Shown here piece by piece: positions 45,396-54,097 of a DNA stretch of 64,000 nt. The DNA comes from an uncultured Pseudomonadota bacterium (lineage in GTDB: Bacteria > Pseudomonadota > Gammaproteobacteria > Ga0077536): the NCBI GenBank assembly GCA_903825645.1, contig CAIKBL010000009.1, positions 1 to 64,000 on the forward strand, given 5' to 3'. Each line of letters starts with the position of its first letter. Position 1 is the stretch's first letter. A program made the position numbers and the translations under genes. The notes under the pieces were generated by a model. That model was not told the origin of the DNA and did no database searches. It was given only the letters and a program-made list of their open reading frames with translations.

Positions 45396-45884
45396 TCAGC
45401 CGCTGGGGCGCCCCGCGCCAAGTCCTATTGTACGCCCGATCCAGACCGGCTTTGGGAGAGCCGCCTGCGCCTGCTGCAGGGCCTGAATGCGGGTGAGGAG
45501 CGGGGAGTCAAATGGGCAACTGCGCCGGGTTGCTAGGTTAAAACTCAGGGAGAGTGCCTCTTGGGTCGCAAGCAGCGTGGTGTCCCGGTACATCGCCTGA
45601 CCGATATGGACACGTTTTCCGTCGGTGGCCACGATACGTGACTCAATCCGCAGTGGGTCGCCCAGCATGGCCTCGTTCTGATAGGTGATATGCGCCTCTA
45701 GTGCGACGGTCGAACGCTGATGTAGCTCACGATAGGCGGTCGTCAAGCCATAGGCCACTTTCAGATCTTCAATGGCGAGATCAAACGCCGTGTGGTAATA
45801 GGCGACGTTCATATGGTCGTTGTAATCGAGCCATTCAGGCTTGACGGTCAAACGGGTAATCACAAGGCCTGCGGTGTCGTTCAT
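45396..45884 (-). CDS. Hotdog-fold acyl-CoA thioesterase
   Basis: 162 residues with the 4-hydroxybenzoyl-CoA-thioesterase-like signature WLDYNDHMNVAYYHTAFD near residue 18, where Asp-x-x-x-His-Met marks the active site. The best likeness is to the betainyl-CoA/carnitine-associated thioesterase branch, but no carnitine gene is near. AGGAAAG precedes the ATG by about 6 bases. Sharing an operon with the acyl-CoA lyase suggests a CoA-ester pathway. Confidence 0.82.
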   Translation of the reverse strand: MNDTAGLVITRLTVKPEWLDYNDHMNVAYYHTAFDLAIEDLKVAYGLTTAYRELHQRSTVALEAHITYQNEAMLGDPLRIESRIVATDGKRVHIGQAMYRDTTLLATQEALSLSFNLATRRSCPFDSPLLTRIQALQQAQAALPKPVWIGRTIGLGAGRPSG

Positions 45885-46023
45885 GTACTTTCCTGTGCGC
45901 GTCGATTCATTCTGCCCGGGCGGGGAAGACAGCCTTCAGTCCCCGGCAAATGGATTCTACCCCGTTAGGCCCCTCGGGCCACGACCACCCGCTGGCACTC
46001 ACGCGTTTTTTTGCTTCCCGTCC

Positions 46024-46029
46024 TATAAT
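46024..46029 (+). promoter_or_regulatory. TATAAT -10 element of the yajD-like gene
   Basis: A consensus TATAAT stands 29 bases before the ATG. The -35 region is poor (CGCGTT-like behind a T7 run). The predicted leader is only about 20 bases. Confidence 0.5.
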
Positions 46030-46057
46030 GCCCCGACGCGTCAGCCGTGGGGATCCC

Positions 46058-46435
46058 ATGAACGTCAGAAAAACACCCGATCAGGCCAAACTAGACCGCG
46101 TCGTCAGCGAAGCACGGCGCAACCGTGAACTACGTGAGCAGGATTACCGGGCGCAGGCCCTGAAACTATACCCGTGGATTTGCGGACGCTGCAGTCGAGA
46201 GTTCACGCGCGAGAATTTGCGTGAACTCACCGTCCATCACCGTAACCATGATCATGACTTCAATCCGACTGACGGCACCAACTGGGAGCTGTTATGCGTG
46301 TATTGCCATGAGCAGGAACATGTCCGACTCGTCGAGGCCGCGCAGGGCATGAATTCGGTGGGTTCACGGCAGGCGGATCGCGCCGTCGCGACCAGCAATC
46401 CCTTCGCGGGATTAGCCGATTTACTCAAACGCTGA
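46058..46435 (+). CDS. YajD-type HNH nuclease family protein
   Basis: 125 residues from ATG 46058; the longer frame upstream covers the TATAAT box and is not used. It has CGRCSREF and CVYCHEQEHVR, two CxxC zinc pairs, around ELTVHHRNHDHDFN, which supplies the HH and N of the beta-beta-alpha-metal active site. This matches the YajD/HNH family, conserved in gammaproteobacteria with an unclear cellular role. It stands alone between the divergent thioesterase gene and the convergent oxidoreductase gene. Confidence 0.85.
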   Translation: MNVRKTPDQAKLDRVVSEARRNRELREQDYRAQALKLYPWICGRCSREFTRENLRELTVHHRNHDHDFNPTDGTNWELLCVYCHEQEHVRLVEAAQGMNSVGSRQADRAVATSNPFAGLADLLKR

Positions 46436-46442
46436 GTCGCGG

Positions 46443-47531
46443 CTAACGGGCTAAGGCCTGGTTCACCCGTGGCATGACTTCCTCAGCCATCAAACGCATG
46501 GATGTGCGGGCAAGCGCCGGATCTGCCCAGTCGTGACCGGCGTAAACCAGTGTGCCGAAATCCCCAACCTGCTCACGAAGGGCAAGGATTTGATCGACTA
46601 CCTCGTTAACCGTACCACACAGGACGAGGGAATCTAGCACCGACTCCAGGGTAATTCCGGCATCCGATTCGTCGCGCCGCGTTTTGAACAGATCGGCACG
46701 GCCATTCCCGATCAGTTTGCGCATCAGACTACGATAATAGTGCCCATAGGGGCCCTCCGCACTCCGGGCATAGGCCCGGGCCGTGGCACGCGTCTCCGCG
46801 ACAAAAAGGCTTCGCGCCACGCGCCAATTTCGCGGCGCGGCGACCAGCCCACCCGCTGCGGCCCCTTCGAGCATTTTGGGCCAATGGCTGGCAACCCAAA
46901 TGGGCTGCAGAAAATTAGCGGAAATAATCGACCAGCCATGGCGCGCGGCATGTGCCACTGACGCCGAATGCGGTGACACACAGGCAACGGCAATCGGCGG
47001 ATGGGGGCGCTGCAAGGGCTTCAAGATGAGACCCTGACCGATTTCGCGATCCAGCGTGCGCGCGGTTGAAATCTGCCAGAACGTACCGTCCAAATCATAG
47101 GGGGCATCGCCGCGCCAGATCGCCAAGACCTGTGCGATGGCCTCATGCGCCATCGCGTTTCGGTCTAGATTGAGCGTGCCAAAGACCTCGGCGTCCGAAC
47201 GCAGACCGCCCGGGCTGATGCCGAGAATAAAACGCCCGTCGCACATGTGGTCAATCATAGCCACTTGCGCGGCGACCGCCGCCGGATGCGTATTGGGTAG
47301 GTTAATCGTGCCGCTCCCGAGCCGGATGCGCTTCGTCGCGTAAGCAAGCGTGGAGAGGAACATGAGTGAGGAGGTGACGGTCTCCGCTAAATCGGTCACG
47401 TGCTCGCCGACGAAAGCTTCCGCGTACCCGAGTTCGTCGGCGAGCAGAATGGCGGCGCGATCCTCTCGCAGGGTTTCGCGGTAATCGCGCTGAAGCGGAT
47501 GCAGCGGCATCGTAAAGAAGCTGAGATCCAT
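46443..47531 (-). CDS. Luciferase-like (LLM) flavin-dependent oxidoreductase
   Basis: 362 residues of the bacterial-luciferase TIM-barrel family: MDLSFFTMPLHP start, GYAEAFVGEHV, RIRLGSGTINLPNTHPAAVAAQVAMIDHMCDGRFILGISPGG. It resembles proteins annotated as limonene-type monooxygenases, which use reduced FMN and oxygen. A flavin reductase is not adjacent. The gene stops 8 bases before the convergent yajD stop and follows the DMT transporter by 5 bases, so it is co-transcribed with it. Confidence 0.85.
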   Translation of the reverse strand: MDLSFFTMPLHPLQRDYRETLREDRAAILLADELGYAEAFVGEHVTDLAETVTSSLMFLSTLAYATKRIRLGSGTINLPNTHPAAVAAQVAMIDHMCDGRFILGISPGGLRSDAEVFGTLNLDRNAMAHEAIAQVLAIWRGDAPYDLDGTFWQISTARTLDREIGQGLILKPLQRPHPPIAVACVSPHSASVAHAARHGWSIISANFLQPIWVASHWPKMLEGAAAGGLVAAPRNWRVARSLFVAETRATARAYARSAEGPYGHYYRSLMRKLIGNGRADLFKTRRDESDAGITLESVLDSLVLCGTVNEVVDQILALREQVGDFGTLVYAGHDWADPALARTSMRLMAEEVMPRVNQALAR

Positions 47532-47536
47532 AACCG

Positions 47537-48457
47537 TCAGCGGCTCCCTCGCATGAATTGGCGGCGCAGGTATACATTGTTGGCGACCAACGACAGAACC
47601 ACAATGCCCGCGCCGACGATTTCAACTGACTCGAAGCGATAGCCTTGCACGGCCCGATACGTGAAGGTAACCACGGGCATCATGTTGCTCAACAACATCG
47701 AGTTAAGCGGACCCACGCGCCGGGTCCCGAAATTCCAGGCCAGCATGCTGATCGAGACCCCGCAGATCCCTAAAAAACTGAGCTGCGGTGCCACCGCTCT
47801 GTAATCCGCCCACGCCGGAGACGGTACCCAGCCTGCGCGGACTAAAACGCCCGTGACGATGAGATTGGCAACGGTGCCACAAAGAATGGTCAACACCGTG
47901 ATACGCAAGACCGACCAGCCCCGTAAACGCTCAGTTCCGAGCGTGTAATAAATCCAGCAAAAACCGCCCGCCAGTATCAGCACACTGCCAAGCACTGCGT
48001 CTGCGGTCTTCCGGTGCGCCCCCCCTCCGCCCGTGACGACTAAGACTACACCGAGGAAGGCGATGACGATGCAAAGCAATGTGAAGCGTGCGGGGCGTTT
48101 TTTGAAAAAAATCCATTGGACCGCCATCATGATGGTCGGCTGTAGCGCGACCACTACGGAGCCGTGCTCGGCGCCCGCAATGGAGACCCCATAAAACACC
48201 ATCAGCGGAGAGAAACTCATCCCCATGGCGCCCATGCTGGCCACCAACGTTGGCCGCCCGTCGAACCGCAAAACACCGAGACCTTCACGAAAAATGAGGA
48301 TAGGCGTGAGGATCATTGCCGCAACTAAATAGCGGATAAGGGTCACATGAAAAGAATCGACGTGAATGAAGACATCTTTGGCGATGGGAAACTGCGCGCC
48401 CCAAATCGTCACCGCACACAAGCAGGCCATCAGTCCGCCGAAAAAAGTCTTATTCAA
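47537..48457 (-). CDS. DMT-family (EamA) transporter
   Basis: 306 residues from TTG 48457, preferred because GGAGG lies 6 bases upstream; the longer frame from GTG 48493 adds 12 Arg-rich residues. Ten helices in two EamA repeats, with CAVTIWGAQFPIAKDVF in helix 1 and SILAWNFGTRRVGPLNSMLLSNMMPVVTF-type sequence near the end. It shares an operon with the LLM oxidoreductase, so it may carry that enzyme's substrate or product. Confidence 0.83.
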   Translation of the reverse strand: MNKTFFGGLMACLCAVTIWGAQFPIAKDVFIHVDSFHVTLIRYLVAAMILTPILIFREGLGVLRFDGRPTLVASMGAMGMSFSPLMVFYGVSIAGAEHGSVVVALQPTIMMAVQWIFFKKRPARFTLLCIVIAFLGVVLVVTGGGGAHRKTADAVLGSVLILAGGFCWIYYTLGTERLRGWSVLRITVLTILCGTVANLIVTGVLVRAGWVPSPAWADYRAVAPQLSFLGICGVSISMLAWNFGTRRVGPLNSMLLSNMMPVVTFTYRAVQGYRFESVEIVGAGIVVLSLVANNVYLRRQFMRGSR

Positions 48458-48610
48458 AGGGCGCCTCCGACCCGCTCGACGGTGGGCCAGCACTTAGGTG
48501 TCATGGTTGGAAACTACTCCGGGCTGAGATCGCCCGCCGCGACGGCGAGCAAAACACCGCAGTGTACAGGCTATGGACTCAGCAGGTTAAAAGAGAGTCG
48601 CTACGCGACT

Positions 48611-49690
48611 CTATTCGCTGCTGATCTGCTGTGTGTCCGCTTTGACCGAGGAAATCAGTGTATTCTTATGCGCCCACCACCGCCGCCCCTCCAGGTATTG
48701 CCAGATCAGCAGCGCCGGGATCCCGAGGAGTAATTCGCGGGCGCGCTTTGCCAGTGATAATGCGAGGCAAATCTGTGGCGAAAGGCCATAGATGGCGCCT
48801 AACAGAATGAGCCCACCTTCCTGCACACCGAGCGAGCCCGGGATGGCGAAAGCCAATCCTCGGATCACCTGGCTCAGGCTTTCGAGCACGACGGCTTCTC
48901 TGAGATCGATCTCGCTCCCGAGAAAATAAAGGATCACCCAGATCTCAATGGCGCCAATCAGCCAAGACAGCAGGTGCGCGTTAAACGACAAGAGCAACCC
49001 GATAGGTTGCCGCATGATGCGTTGGAGAGAATCGTGAAGGCCTTCGATTGCGATGTCTCGCAACGCCGGGACGCGTCCGGCGAGATCCGTGAAAAGTCGC
49101 TCGGCGGCCTGGAAAACGCCCCTGCGTGCCGCCCAGAAAATGGCCGGCAGCACGGAAAGCAGCAGACCGAGTCCCACCACTGCCCACTCGATGATGGGGC
49201 CCTGATGACCATCCACGAGGAGCATGGCAAGCCCGACGCCAGTGAAAATCACCTGACTGGCGATTTGCGCCCCGAGATCGGCGATGAGCGTGCTGACGGC
49301 AAGCCCGGTGGTCGCCCCATGCAGGGCAACAATCCGTACGGCGATCACCTCGCCTCCCAACTGCGTGAGCGGCAGCAGCCCACCTACGGCCTCACTGATC
49401 CAACGGGCGAGCACAAACGCGCGGGCCGGCCGGATGTGCTCCAGTCGACCGATCGAATACCAGCCACGCCCCGATAACCAGACCTGCGCAAAATGGGCGG
49501 CGACGATCGCCAGCATGCCCCAACGGATGCCGACCAAGGCACCGATAATTTCACGCGCCCCGTAGTGAATGACCAGACACGCGCCAACGAGAAATCCAAA
49601 CACGGCAACGGCCAAGATTCCAATACGGACGTGGCCCCGAGTGCTTGAGGGCTCTAAGTGCCCGACGGGAGATGGTCTCGGCAACGGCAT
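48611..49690 (-). CDS. Lysylphosphatidylglycerol synthase transmembrane (UPF0104-type) protein
   Basis: 359 residues with about eight hydrophobic helices and the family pattern LLPLTQLGGEVIAVRI...GLAVSTLIADLGAQIASQVIF and FAIPGSLGVQEGGLILLGAIYG. These are flippase-like domains related to the N-terminal half of MprF. No catalytic synthase domain is attached, so a lipid-flipping or hopanoid/glycolipid-associated role is more likely than lysyl transfer. ATG start with GAGA upstream. No operon partner. Confidence 0.85.
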   Translation of the reverse strand: MPLPRPSPVGHLEPSSTRGHVRIGILAVAVFGFLVGACLVIHYGAREIIGALVGIRWGMLAIVAAHFAQVWLSGRGWYSIGRLEHIRPARAFVLARWISEAVGGLLPLTQLGGEVIAVRIVALHGATTGLAVSTLIADLGAQIASQVIFTGVGLAMLLVDGHQGPIIEWAVVGLGLLLSVLPAIFWAARRGVFQAAERLFTDLAGRVPALRDIAIEGLHDSLQRIMRQPIGLLLSFNAHLLSWLIGAIEIWVILYFLGSEIDLREAVVLESLSQVIRGLAFAIPGSLGVQEGGLILLGAIYGLSPQICLALSLAKRARELLLGIPALLIWQYLEGRRWWAHKNTLISSVKADTQQISSE

Positions 49691-49964
49691 GATCTCGAAA
49701 GGTAGTGAATATGAAACGCTAAGGCCCGGGCCCCGAGCCTCAGGGAAAATACGCCCGCGGGATTATCCGCCAACCCGCACAGGAATGCCCGTCCGGACCG
49801 CGCGGCGTATCAAACCGGCGGTCGTGCGCGCACGCAGTACGCCGGCTTCCTGTCAGTCGTCGCCCTACGTCTGCGCAAGCCCATCGCGTTGACTGCGCCC
49901 TAATACAACGAAGTATCTCTGTGAGGCGCCACAACCTAACGGGAAGTCTGTCTATTTGGGACGC

Positions 49965-50783
49965 CTAGCGGGGATGCAACAACGCTCGAGAACGTTCGAG
50001 CCAGGCTACTCTGGCTTCCATCGGTTGCGCCACATAGGCTTCCATGATGGCGACTGCTTCATCAGTCAACATGGTGTGAATGAACGCATCGCCCTCGATC
50101 TCCAGACCAGCCTGCAGATGTACCTCGCTGCCCTCATACACGGCGCGCTTGGTCTCCGCGATCGCCACCGACGAGAGCGGCAACATCGCGCGAGCTATTT
50201 CCAGCGCTCGGGCCAATGCATCCGTCGCAATTTCATGGACAAGGCCGAGTGCAAGCGCTTCGTCGGGTTTGCAGATCCGGCCTCGCAGGATGAAATCAAT
50301 AGCGCGACCTGCGCCGATCAGACGGGAAAGACGCTGCGTGCCGCAGCCGCCGGGAAGAATACCGAGCGTCACTTCGGGTAGACCGTAACGAAAATCACCG
50401 GCCTGGGCGATTCGGATATCGCAGGAGAGCGAAGTTTCGAATCCGCCCCCCATGGTGCTGCCGCTCATAGCCGCAATTACCGGCTTAGGGAGATCGCGCA
50501 GATTGGTAAGTGTCGCGTTGTGCTGGTGCAGCCAGGCACGTCCCATATTCATCATCAGCGGGCGATTTCGCGCGCTCACCAACAACTCTTCCACGCTGTA
50601 ATGCGTGATGAATCGATGGGGGAGGCCACCGGTAAGAATCACAACGCGGACTTCCGGTGCGCGCCAAGTCTCGACCAGATCCCGCAATTCTTGCATACCC
50701 TCTGCGGTCATGTAATTCATCGGGGGGTTTATATATTTCGCGACCACAATGCCGTCTGTGTTTTCCGTGTGCCAGAGTGCCAT
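49965..50783 (-). CDS. Enoyl-CoA hydratase (crotonase family)
   Basis: 272 residues. Both catalytic glutamates of enoyl-CoA hydratases are in place: one in GSTMGGGFETSLSCDIRIA and one in LPEVTLGILPGGCGTQRL. The oxyanion-hole region is unusual (GGLPHRFITHYSVEEL where FCAGAD-type sequence is usual). AAGGAGA lies about 9 bases before the ATG. It is monocistronic and could serve fatty-acid or aromatic-acid beta-oxidation. Confidence 0.87.
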   Translation of the reverse strand: MALWHTENTDGIVVAKYINPPMNYMTAEGMQELRDLVETWRAPEVRVVILTGGLPHRFITHYSVEELLVSARNRPLMMNMGRAWLHQHNATLTNLRDLPKPVIAAMSGSTMGGGFETSLSCDIRIAQAGDFRYGLPEVTLGILPGGCGTQRLSRLIGAGRAIDFILRGRICKPDEALALGLVHEIATDALARALEIARAMLPLSSVAIAETKRAVYEGSEVHLQAGLEIEGDAFIHTMLTDEAVAIMEAYVAQPMEARVAWLERSRALLHPR

Positions 50784-50923
50784 CTCAAAATCTCCTTGAA
50801 AGTAGACAAGTCCAAAGGCGCTCCCCGGCGGAGGGCGGCGGCTTCGGGTAAATGATCATGGAATTTAACCGCAGAGGGTCAAATCCGAGCCCGACGAGAT
50901 TAAATGCTTAGCGCGTCAAACCA

Positions 50924-51748
50924 TCAGATCTCAATCACACAGCAGGCATCAAAACCCTTCTGCTCACCCTGCTCTGCATAGCCTAGCGGGTTCGCCCGGA
51001 CTCGGCATCGTCCGATTTGATAGTCGCTTGCGCAATGCAAATGGCCGTGTAACCACAAGTCGGCTTCCGGTACCAGATCATCAAGTGCATTGCAGAATCC
51101 GGCCGTCCCGGGTGTCAGACCAAAGCGTGGATCATGGCTGCGTAAGCTCGGTGCAAAATGCGTCACCACCACCGTACGACCCGCGTGGGGGATCATCAAC
51201 GCCGCGCGCAGCCACGCCTGGCACCGCAGGGATTCTTCGCGCATGGCCGCCGCATCAAATAACCGCCCCTCACGCTGGGTCGCCGCCTTCTCGAGGTAAT
51301 AATTAGCAGGGCGAAAGCACTTTTCGCGCATCCGCAGGTTATACGTCATCGAACCGGGTAGATGGCTAGGTCGATCGCCGAAACAGTCGAAATCACTCCA
51401 CAAGGTCGTGCCGAGAAAACGAACACCGTGGAGGATGACGCTACTCTGTTCGAGCCAGATCATACCAAGCGCCTCAACCCTTTCGCGCAGCCCCTCCCTG
51501 CACTCGTCAAAATCCTGCCCGTCGTATTCGTGATTTCCCGGAATATAGAGTACGGGCACTGGCCAATGGCGCAGCGCCGGCGAAAAGCGGGTCAAACACC
51601 AATCGGCTTGGCCATGGGCGGCCATCGGCGTATCGAATCCCGCGCCAATATCGCCAGCGAGCACGAGCACGTCAGCCGACGGGGCAACCACAGGCCGAAA
51701 ATGAGGATCGACTTCCAAATGGAGATCACTCAGCAGCTGAATCTTCAT
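50924..51748 (-). CDS. Calcineurin-like metallophosphoesterase
   Basis: 274 residues with the ordered metal motifs of the family: SDLHLEVD (residues 6-13), LAGDIGAG, IPGNHEYDG, VTHFAPSLRSHD and HGHLHCASDYQIG. The substrate is unknown. The ATG has no ribosome binding site but a very A-rich leader, and it lies just after an intrinsic terminator (51770-51800) that closes the 26-codon ORF upstream. Expression may therefore depend on read-through or on a promoter in the A/T-rich stretch. Confidence 0.87.
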   Translation of the reverse strand: MKIQLLSDLHLEVDPHFRPVVAPSADVLVLAGDIGAGFDTPMAAHGQADWCLTRFSPALRHWPVPVLYIPGNHEYDGQDFDECREGLRERVEALGMIWLEQSSVILHGVRFLGTTLWSDFDCFGDRPSHLPGSMTYNLRMREKCFRPANYYLEKAATQREGRLFDAAAMREESLRCQAWLRAALMIPHAGRTVVVTHFAPSLRSHDPRFGLTPGTAGFCNALDDLVPEADLWLHGHLHCASDYQIGRCRVRANPLGYAEQGEQKGFDACCVIEI

Positions 51749-51769
51749 GCGTTTTTATTTTTTTTGATG

Positions 51770-51800
51770 CTAAAAATGAAGGGCCGCCTTACGGCGGCCC
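51770..51800 (-). terminator. Intrinsic terminator between the 26-codon ORF and the phosphoesterase
   Basis: GGGCCGCC and GGCGGCCC pair perfectly around a 4-base loop. On the minus strand TTCATTTTT follows. A second small hairpin TTGAC-TCTC-GTCAA lies at 51810-51823, between the ORF and this terminator. Confidence 0.78.
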
Positions 51801-51852
51801 CTCGTGAGATTGACTCTCGTCAACCTCGGATCACGTCGATGCGCAAAACACA

Positions 51853-51933
51853 TCAAGCGGTGTGACACCCTAAGGTGCTAAGCCGCTCGAGACCCTTCGG
51901 CTGGCGCGAGGACAGGTTAATCTCACTAGACAT
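51853..51933 (-). CDS. 26-residue ORF with exceptional ribosome binding site
   Basis: The ORF encodes a 26-residue peptide that begins MSSEINLSSRQPKG, continues LERLSTLG and ends CHTA. Directly upstream, AAAGGAGGTGATCC (51935-51948) is the exact complement of the conserved 3' end of 16S rRNA, about as strong a ribosome binding site as can be made; the T between it and the ATG leaves very short spacing. After the stop come a small hairpin and an intrinsic terminator, then the metallophosphoesterase gene. It could be a leader peptide for attenuation of that gene, a short functional peptide, or a precursor of a modified peptide. One Cys and one His sit near the C-terminus. No modifying enzyme is adjacent and no family is recognised. 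Confidence 0.6.
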   Translation of the reverse strand: MSSEINLSSRQPKGLERLSTLGCHTA

Positions 51934-52010
51934 AGGATCACCTCCTTTCAATCAATGATGAGGTGCCAGTATGTTACGGAATCTATCCCCGCGAAAGACC
52001 TTGGCACCGC

Positions 52011-52886
52011 TTAGAACCCCGCCTTGAGGGCGACGCCACAGAGCGGACTCGCCAGGGACATGCGATGGAGCCGCTCCCGGATGAGCAGGTTGAGCTTCGG
52101 GATGATCCCAAATGTGGCATCCAGCTCAAACAGCAGGTGCTCACGCGGGCCACTCGCGTGCTGTAATGTCCACTGAACCCAGCGCGCCGGGGCTCGACGC
52201 GCCTCGCTGATCACGCGGAGCTCTTCGAGAAGACGTCCGGCCGCAAGATAAGCCTCACGCGGACGGCCAAGATTCCAGGGGAGATCAAGGGAAGAAAAGA
52301 ATTGCGCACCGTGTTCGGGGTCAAGTCGCCCCAGGTGAGGTTCCAGCCCCGGTTGGGCAAGCGCGATCGTCGGCGTTAAGGTTGCACGAAAACCCAGTGC
52401 GCGGAAATCTCGTCGCAATTGAGCGATACGAAGCGCTCCCGGTGGCCCATCGAAGCCGACCAGGCGCACATCGAGGCTCCCATCGGGCAAGGTGCCCGAC
52501 TGCACGTCATGTCCAGGCCATTGCAGCCATTGCACAAGCTGCGTGCGCATTCGCGCCTCCGCAGCCACATTTCGGGTCACGCCGATAAGGTCCGGACTAA
52601 ACGCGAGGGCCGCCTTGAGCGGCATCCCAGTCCGCACCCCGAGGCCGGCCGCCGGCGCGTTGGAGAAGAGAACTGAGGCACCTTCCCCGGGCTGATCGAC
52701 CAACACACAAGGTGGGGCTTCGACGCCCCTAAGGACCACTTCGAGAGGGAATTGGGTCAGGATGATTTTAAGCGCGGCGTCGGTTTCACGAACACGGGCG
52801 CTACACAGAACGCGCGCCGGCAGGATTCGTGGGGCGAACGCGGGAAGGAGTCGCCGGGTATCGCGCGTGTTATCTATGGGGCTCAT
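52011..52886 (-). CDS. ImuB-like Y-family polymerase relative, shortened
   Basis: 291 residues. The middle resembles the N-terminal part of ImuB (TQFPLEVVLRGVEAPPCVLVDQ...AAGLGVRTGMPLKAALAFSPDL, DGSLDVRLVGFDGP), and the end resembles the little-finger segment (LLEEL...RWVQWTLQHASGP...LIRERLHRM). ImuB proteins are normally about 480-520 residues; here the helix-hairpin-helix region between the two parts and the C-terminal tail are missing. It lies 59 bases downstream of lexA on the same strand, so it is probably SOS-induced, yet imuA and dnaE2 are absent. A degenerate remnant or a streamlined variant are both possible. Confidence 0.65.
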   Translation of the reverse strand: MSPIDNTRDTRRLLPAFAPRILPARVLCSARVRETDAALKIILTQFPLEVVLRGVEAPPCVLVDQPGEGASVLFSNAPAAGLGVRTGMPLKAALAFSPDLIGVTRNVAAEARMRTQLVQWLQWPGHDVQSGTLPDGSLDVRLVGFDGPPGALRIAQLRRDFRALGFRATLTPTIALAQPGLEPHLGRLDPEHGAQFFSSLDLPWNLGRPREAYLAAGRLLEELRVISEARRAPARWVQWTLQHASGPREHLLFELDATFGIIPKLNLLIRERLHRMSLASPLCGVALKAGF

Positions 52887-52945
52887 GCTCGTTTTCCTTT
52901 TAATCTTCTACGGTCGATCCATCATCCGGCCCGGTCTGCCCGGTC

Positions 52946-53560
52946 TCAGAGTCCTTGGGTGCGGAGAATGCCGACACCACGTCCCTCAAGCATAAAATTT
53001 TCGGTGCGCAAATCGACCAAAATGGGCGAAAAATCACGATTTTCAGCCTTAAGTGTCACCAAATTACCTATTCGGTTGTAACGTTTCACCGTCACCTCGT
53101 CCCCAATTCTCGCCACGACGATCTGGCCGTTCGTGGCCACCGCGGTCGTATGCACGGCTAGGAGATCACCATCAAGGATCCCCACGTCCTGCATGCTGCT
53201 GCCCTGCACGCGCAGGAGATAATCCGCGCGCGGGTGAAACAAGGCCGGATCAATCTGGTGCCAATCCTCGATATGTTCGGTGGCGAGCACCGGCTCACCC
53301 GCCGCTACCCTACCGACAATCGGTAAGCCCACCGCCGCTGCTGGTGGCGCGAGGATGCGGATTCCACGCGATGCCCCTGTCCGCAATGAAATGGCCCCTT
53401 TGCGAGCCAATGCCTGCAGATGACTCTCGGCAGCGTTGGCCGAACGCACCCCGAGTAAGCGGGCCAATTCCGTGCGCGTCGGGGGTAAACCTGTCTGCGC
53501 AATCGCATGACGGATCGCTTCCAAGACTTCTGTCTGGCGCTCAGTGAGGGGCTCTGACAT
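52946..53560 (-). CDS. lexA: LexA repressor (SOS regulator)
   Basis: 204 residues from ATG 53560 (GTG 53563 is also in frame). A winged-helix domain with [23 protein letters not shown] is followed by the S24 protease domain. The self-cleavage site is Ala87-Gly88 in RVAAGEP, and the catalytic pair is Ser122 in GSSM and Lys159 in VTVKR. It closely follows E. coli LexA. An SOS box overlaps the translation start region, so the gene is autoregulated. The ImuB-like gene follows in the same transcript. Confidence 0.96.
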   Translation of the reverse strand: MSEPLTERQTEVLEAIRHAIAQTGLPPTRTELARLLGVRSANAAESHLQALARKGAISLRTGASRGIRILAPPAAAVGLPIVGRVAAGEPVLATEHIEDWHQIDPALFHPRADYLLRVQGSSMQDVGILDGDLLAVHTTAVATNGQIVVARIGDEVTVKRYNRIGNLVTLKAENRDFSPILVDLRTENFMLEGRGVGILRTQGL

Positions 53561-54097
53561 CACGCACCTGTTTATTTATACAGGTGTATATAAAACCACC
53601 TTGGGAGGAATTACGCAACCCGTGAGCGCAAACAAACCAAAAACTCAGTTTTTTGGTGACGAGAAGGGGTTCGGGGGAAAGATACTGAGGACGCGCGCGG
53701 TCAATCGTGCGCTCAACCGGAAAAACGCTTTCGCGGGAAGGACGGATCCTCGCTCGGGAAGTCGACCTTCTCGTCAGCGGATCGCCAATTGGCTAACAAT
53801 GCCAAAATGCCACATCGATGGATGGCGCGTTGCACCGGGCGCCGCAGCGCAAACGATCGCCCGTAAAAAAAAGATTGAAGGTGCACCAAACCCCATTAGC
53901 CGCTCTCGGTAGCGTCGCCCTGACGCCCCCGGGATTGGGTAATCCAGCCACAACGCCTATGAGACAAGCAGTCACCTTGGCCACGTTTTCTGTTGTGCGG
54001 GCTCAACCCGACGTCTCGATGCGGCCCCAACAACGACCGACCCCACCAGCGGCACCGTAAAATGACGAGCGCTTAGGCAACACCTGTACTTTTCTGC
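53561..54097. other. Region between lexA and prpF, about 540 bases
   Basis: It holds the SOS box and an A/T hairpin (ACCAAAAA...TTTTTGGT, 53636-53657). A plus-strand frame 53622-53912 begins at GTG near a GGGAGGA, but the spacing is too long and the composition is poor, so it is not called. Confidence 0.5.
53565..53586. promoter_or_regulatory. SOS box (LexA operator) of lexA
   Basis: CACCTG-TTTATTTATA-CAGGTG contains the CTG-N10-CAG core of gammaproteobacterial LexA sites, with symmetric flanks. On the minus strand TATAAA within the box is a likely -10 element. The right arm (AGGTG), 4 bases from the ATG, also looks like the ribosome binding site, so operator, promoter and translation start overlap. 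Confidence 0.9.

Noticed and set aside
51935-51948. Fragment of 16S rRNA 3' end on the plus strand (GGATCACCTCCTTT)
   Set aside because: Only this short stretch matches; the flanks bear no likeness to 16S helix 45. It is better read as a perfect ribosome binding site on the minus strand.
51912-52010. Sigma-54 promoter suggested by TGGCAC near 51965
   Set aside because: The -12 GC element is not at the required spacing on either strand.
53622-53912. Possible SOS gene divergent from lexA, sharing its operator
   Set aside because: The GTG start is too far from the GGGAGGA, and the 96 predicted residues are Arg-rich without a family signature. The palindromic SOS box alone does not prove a divergent gene.
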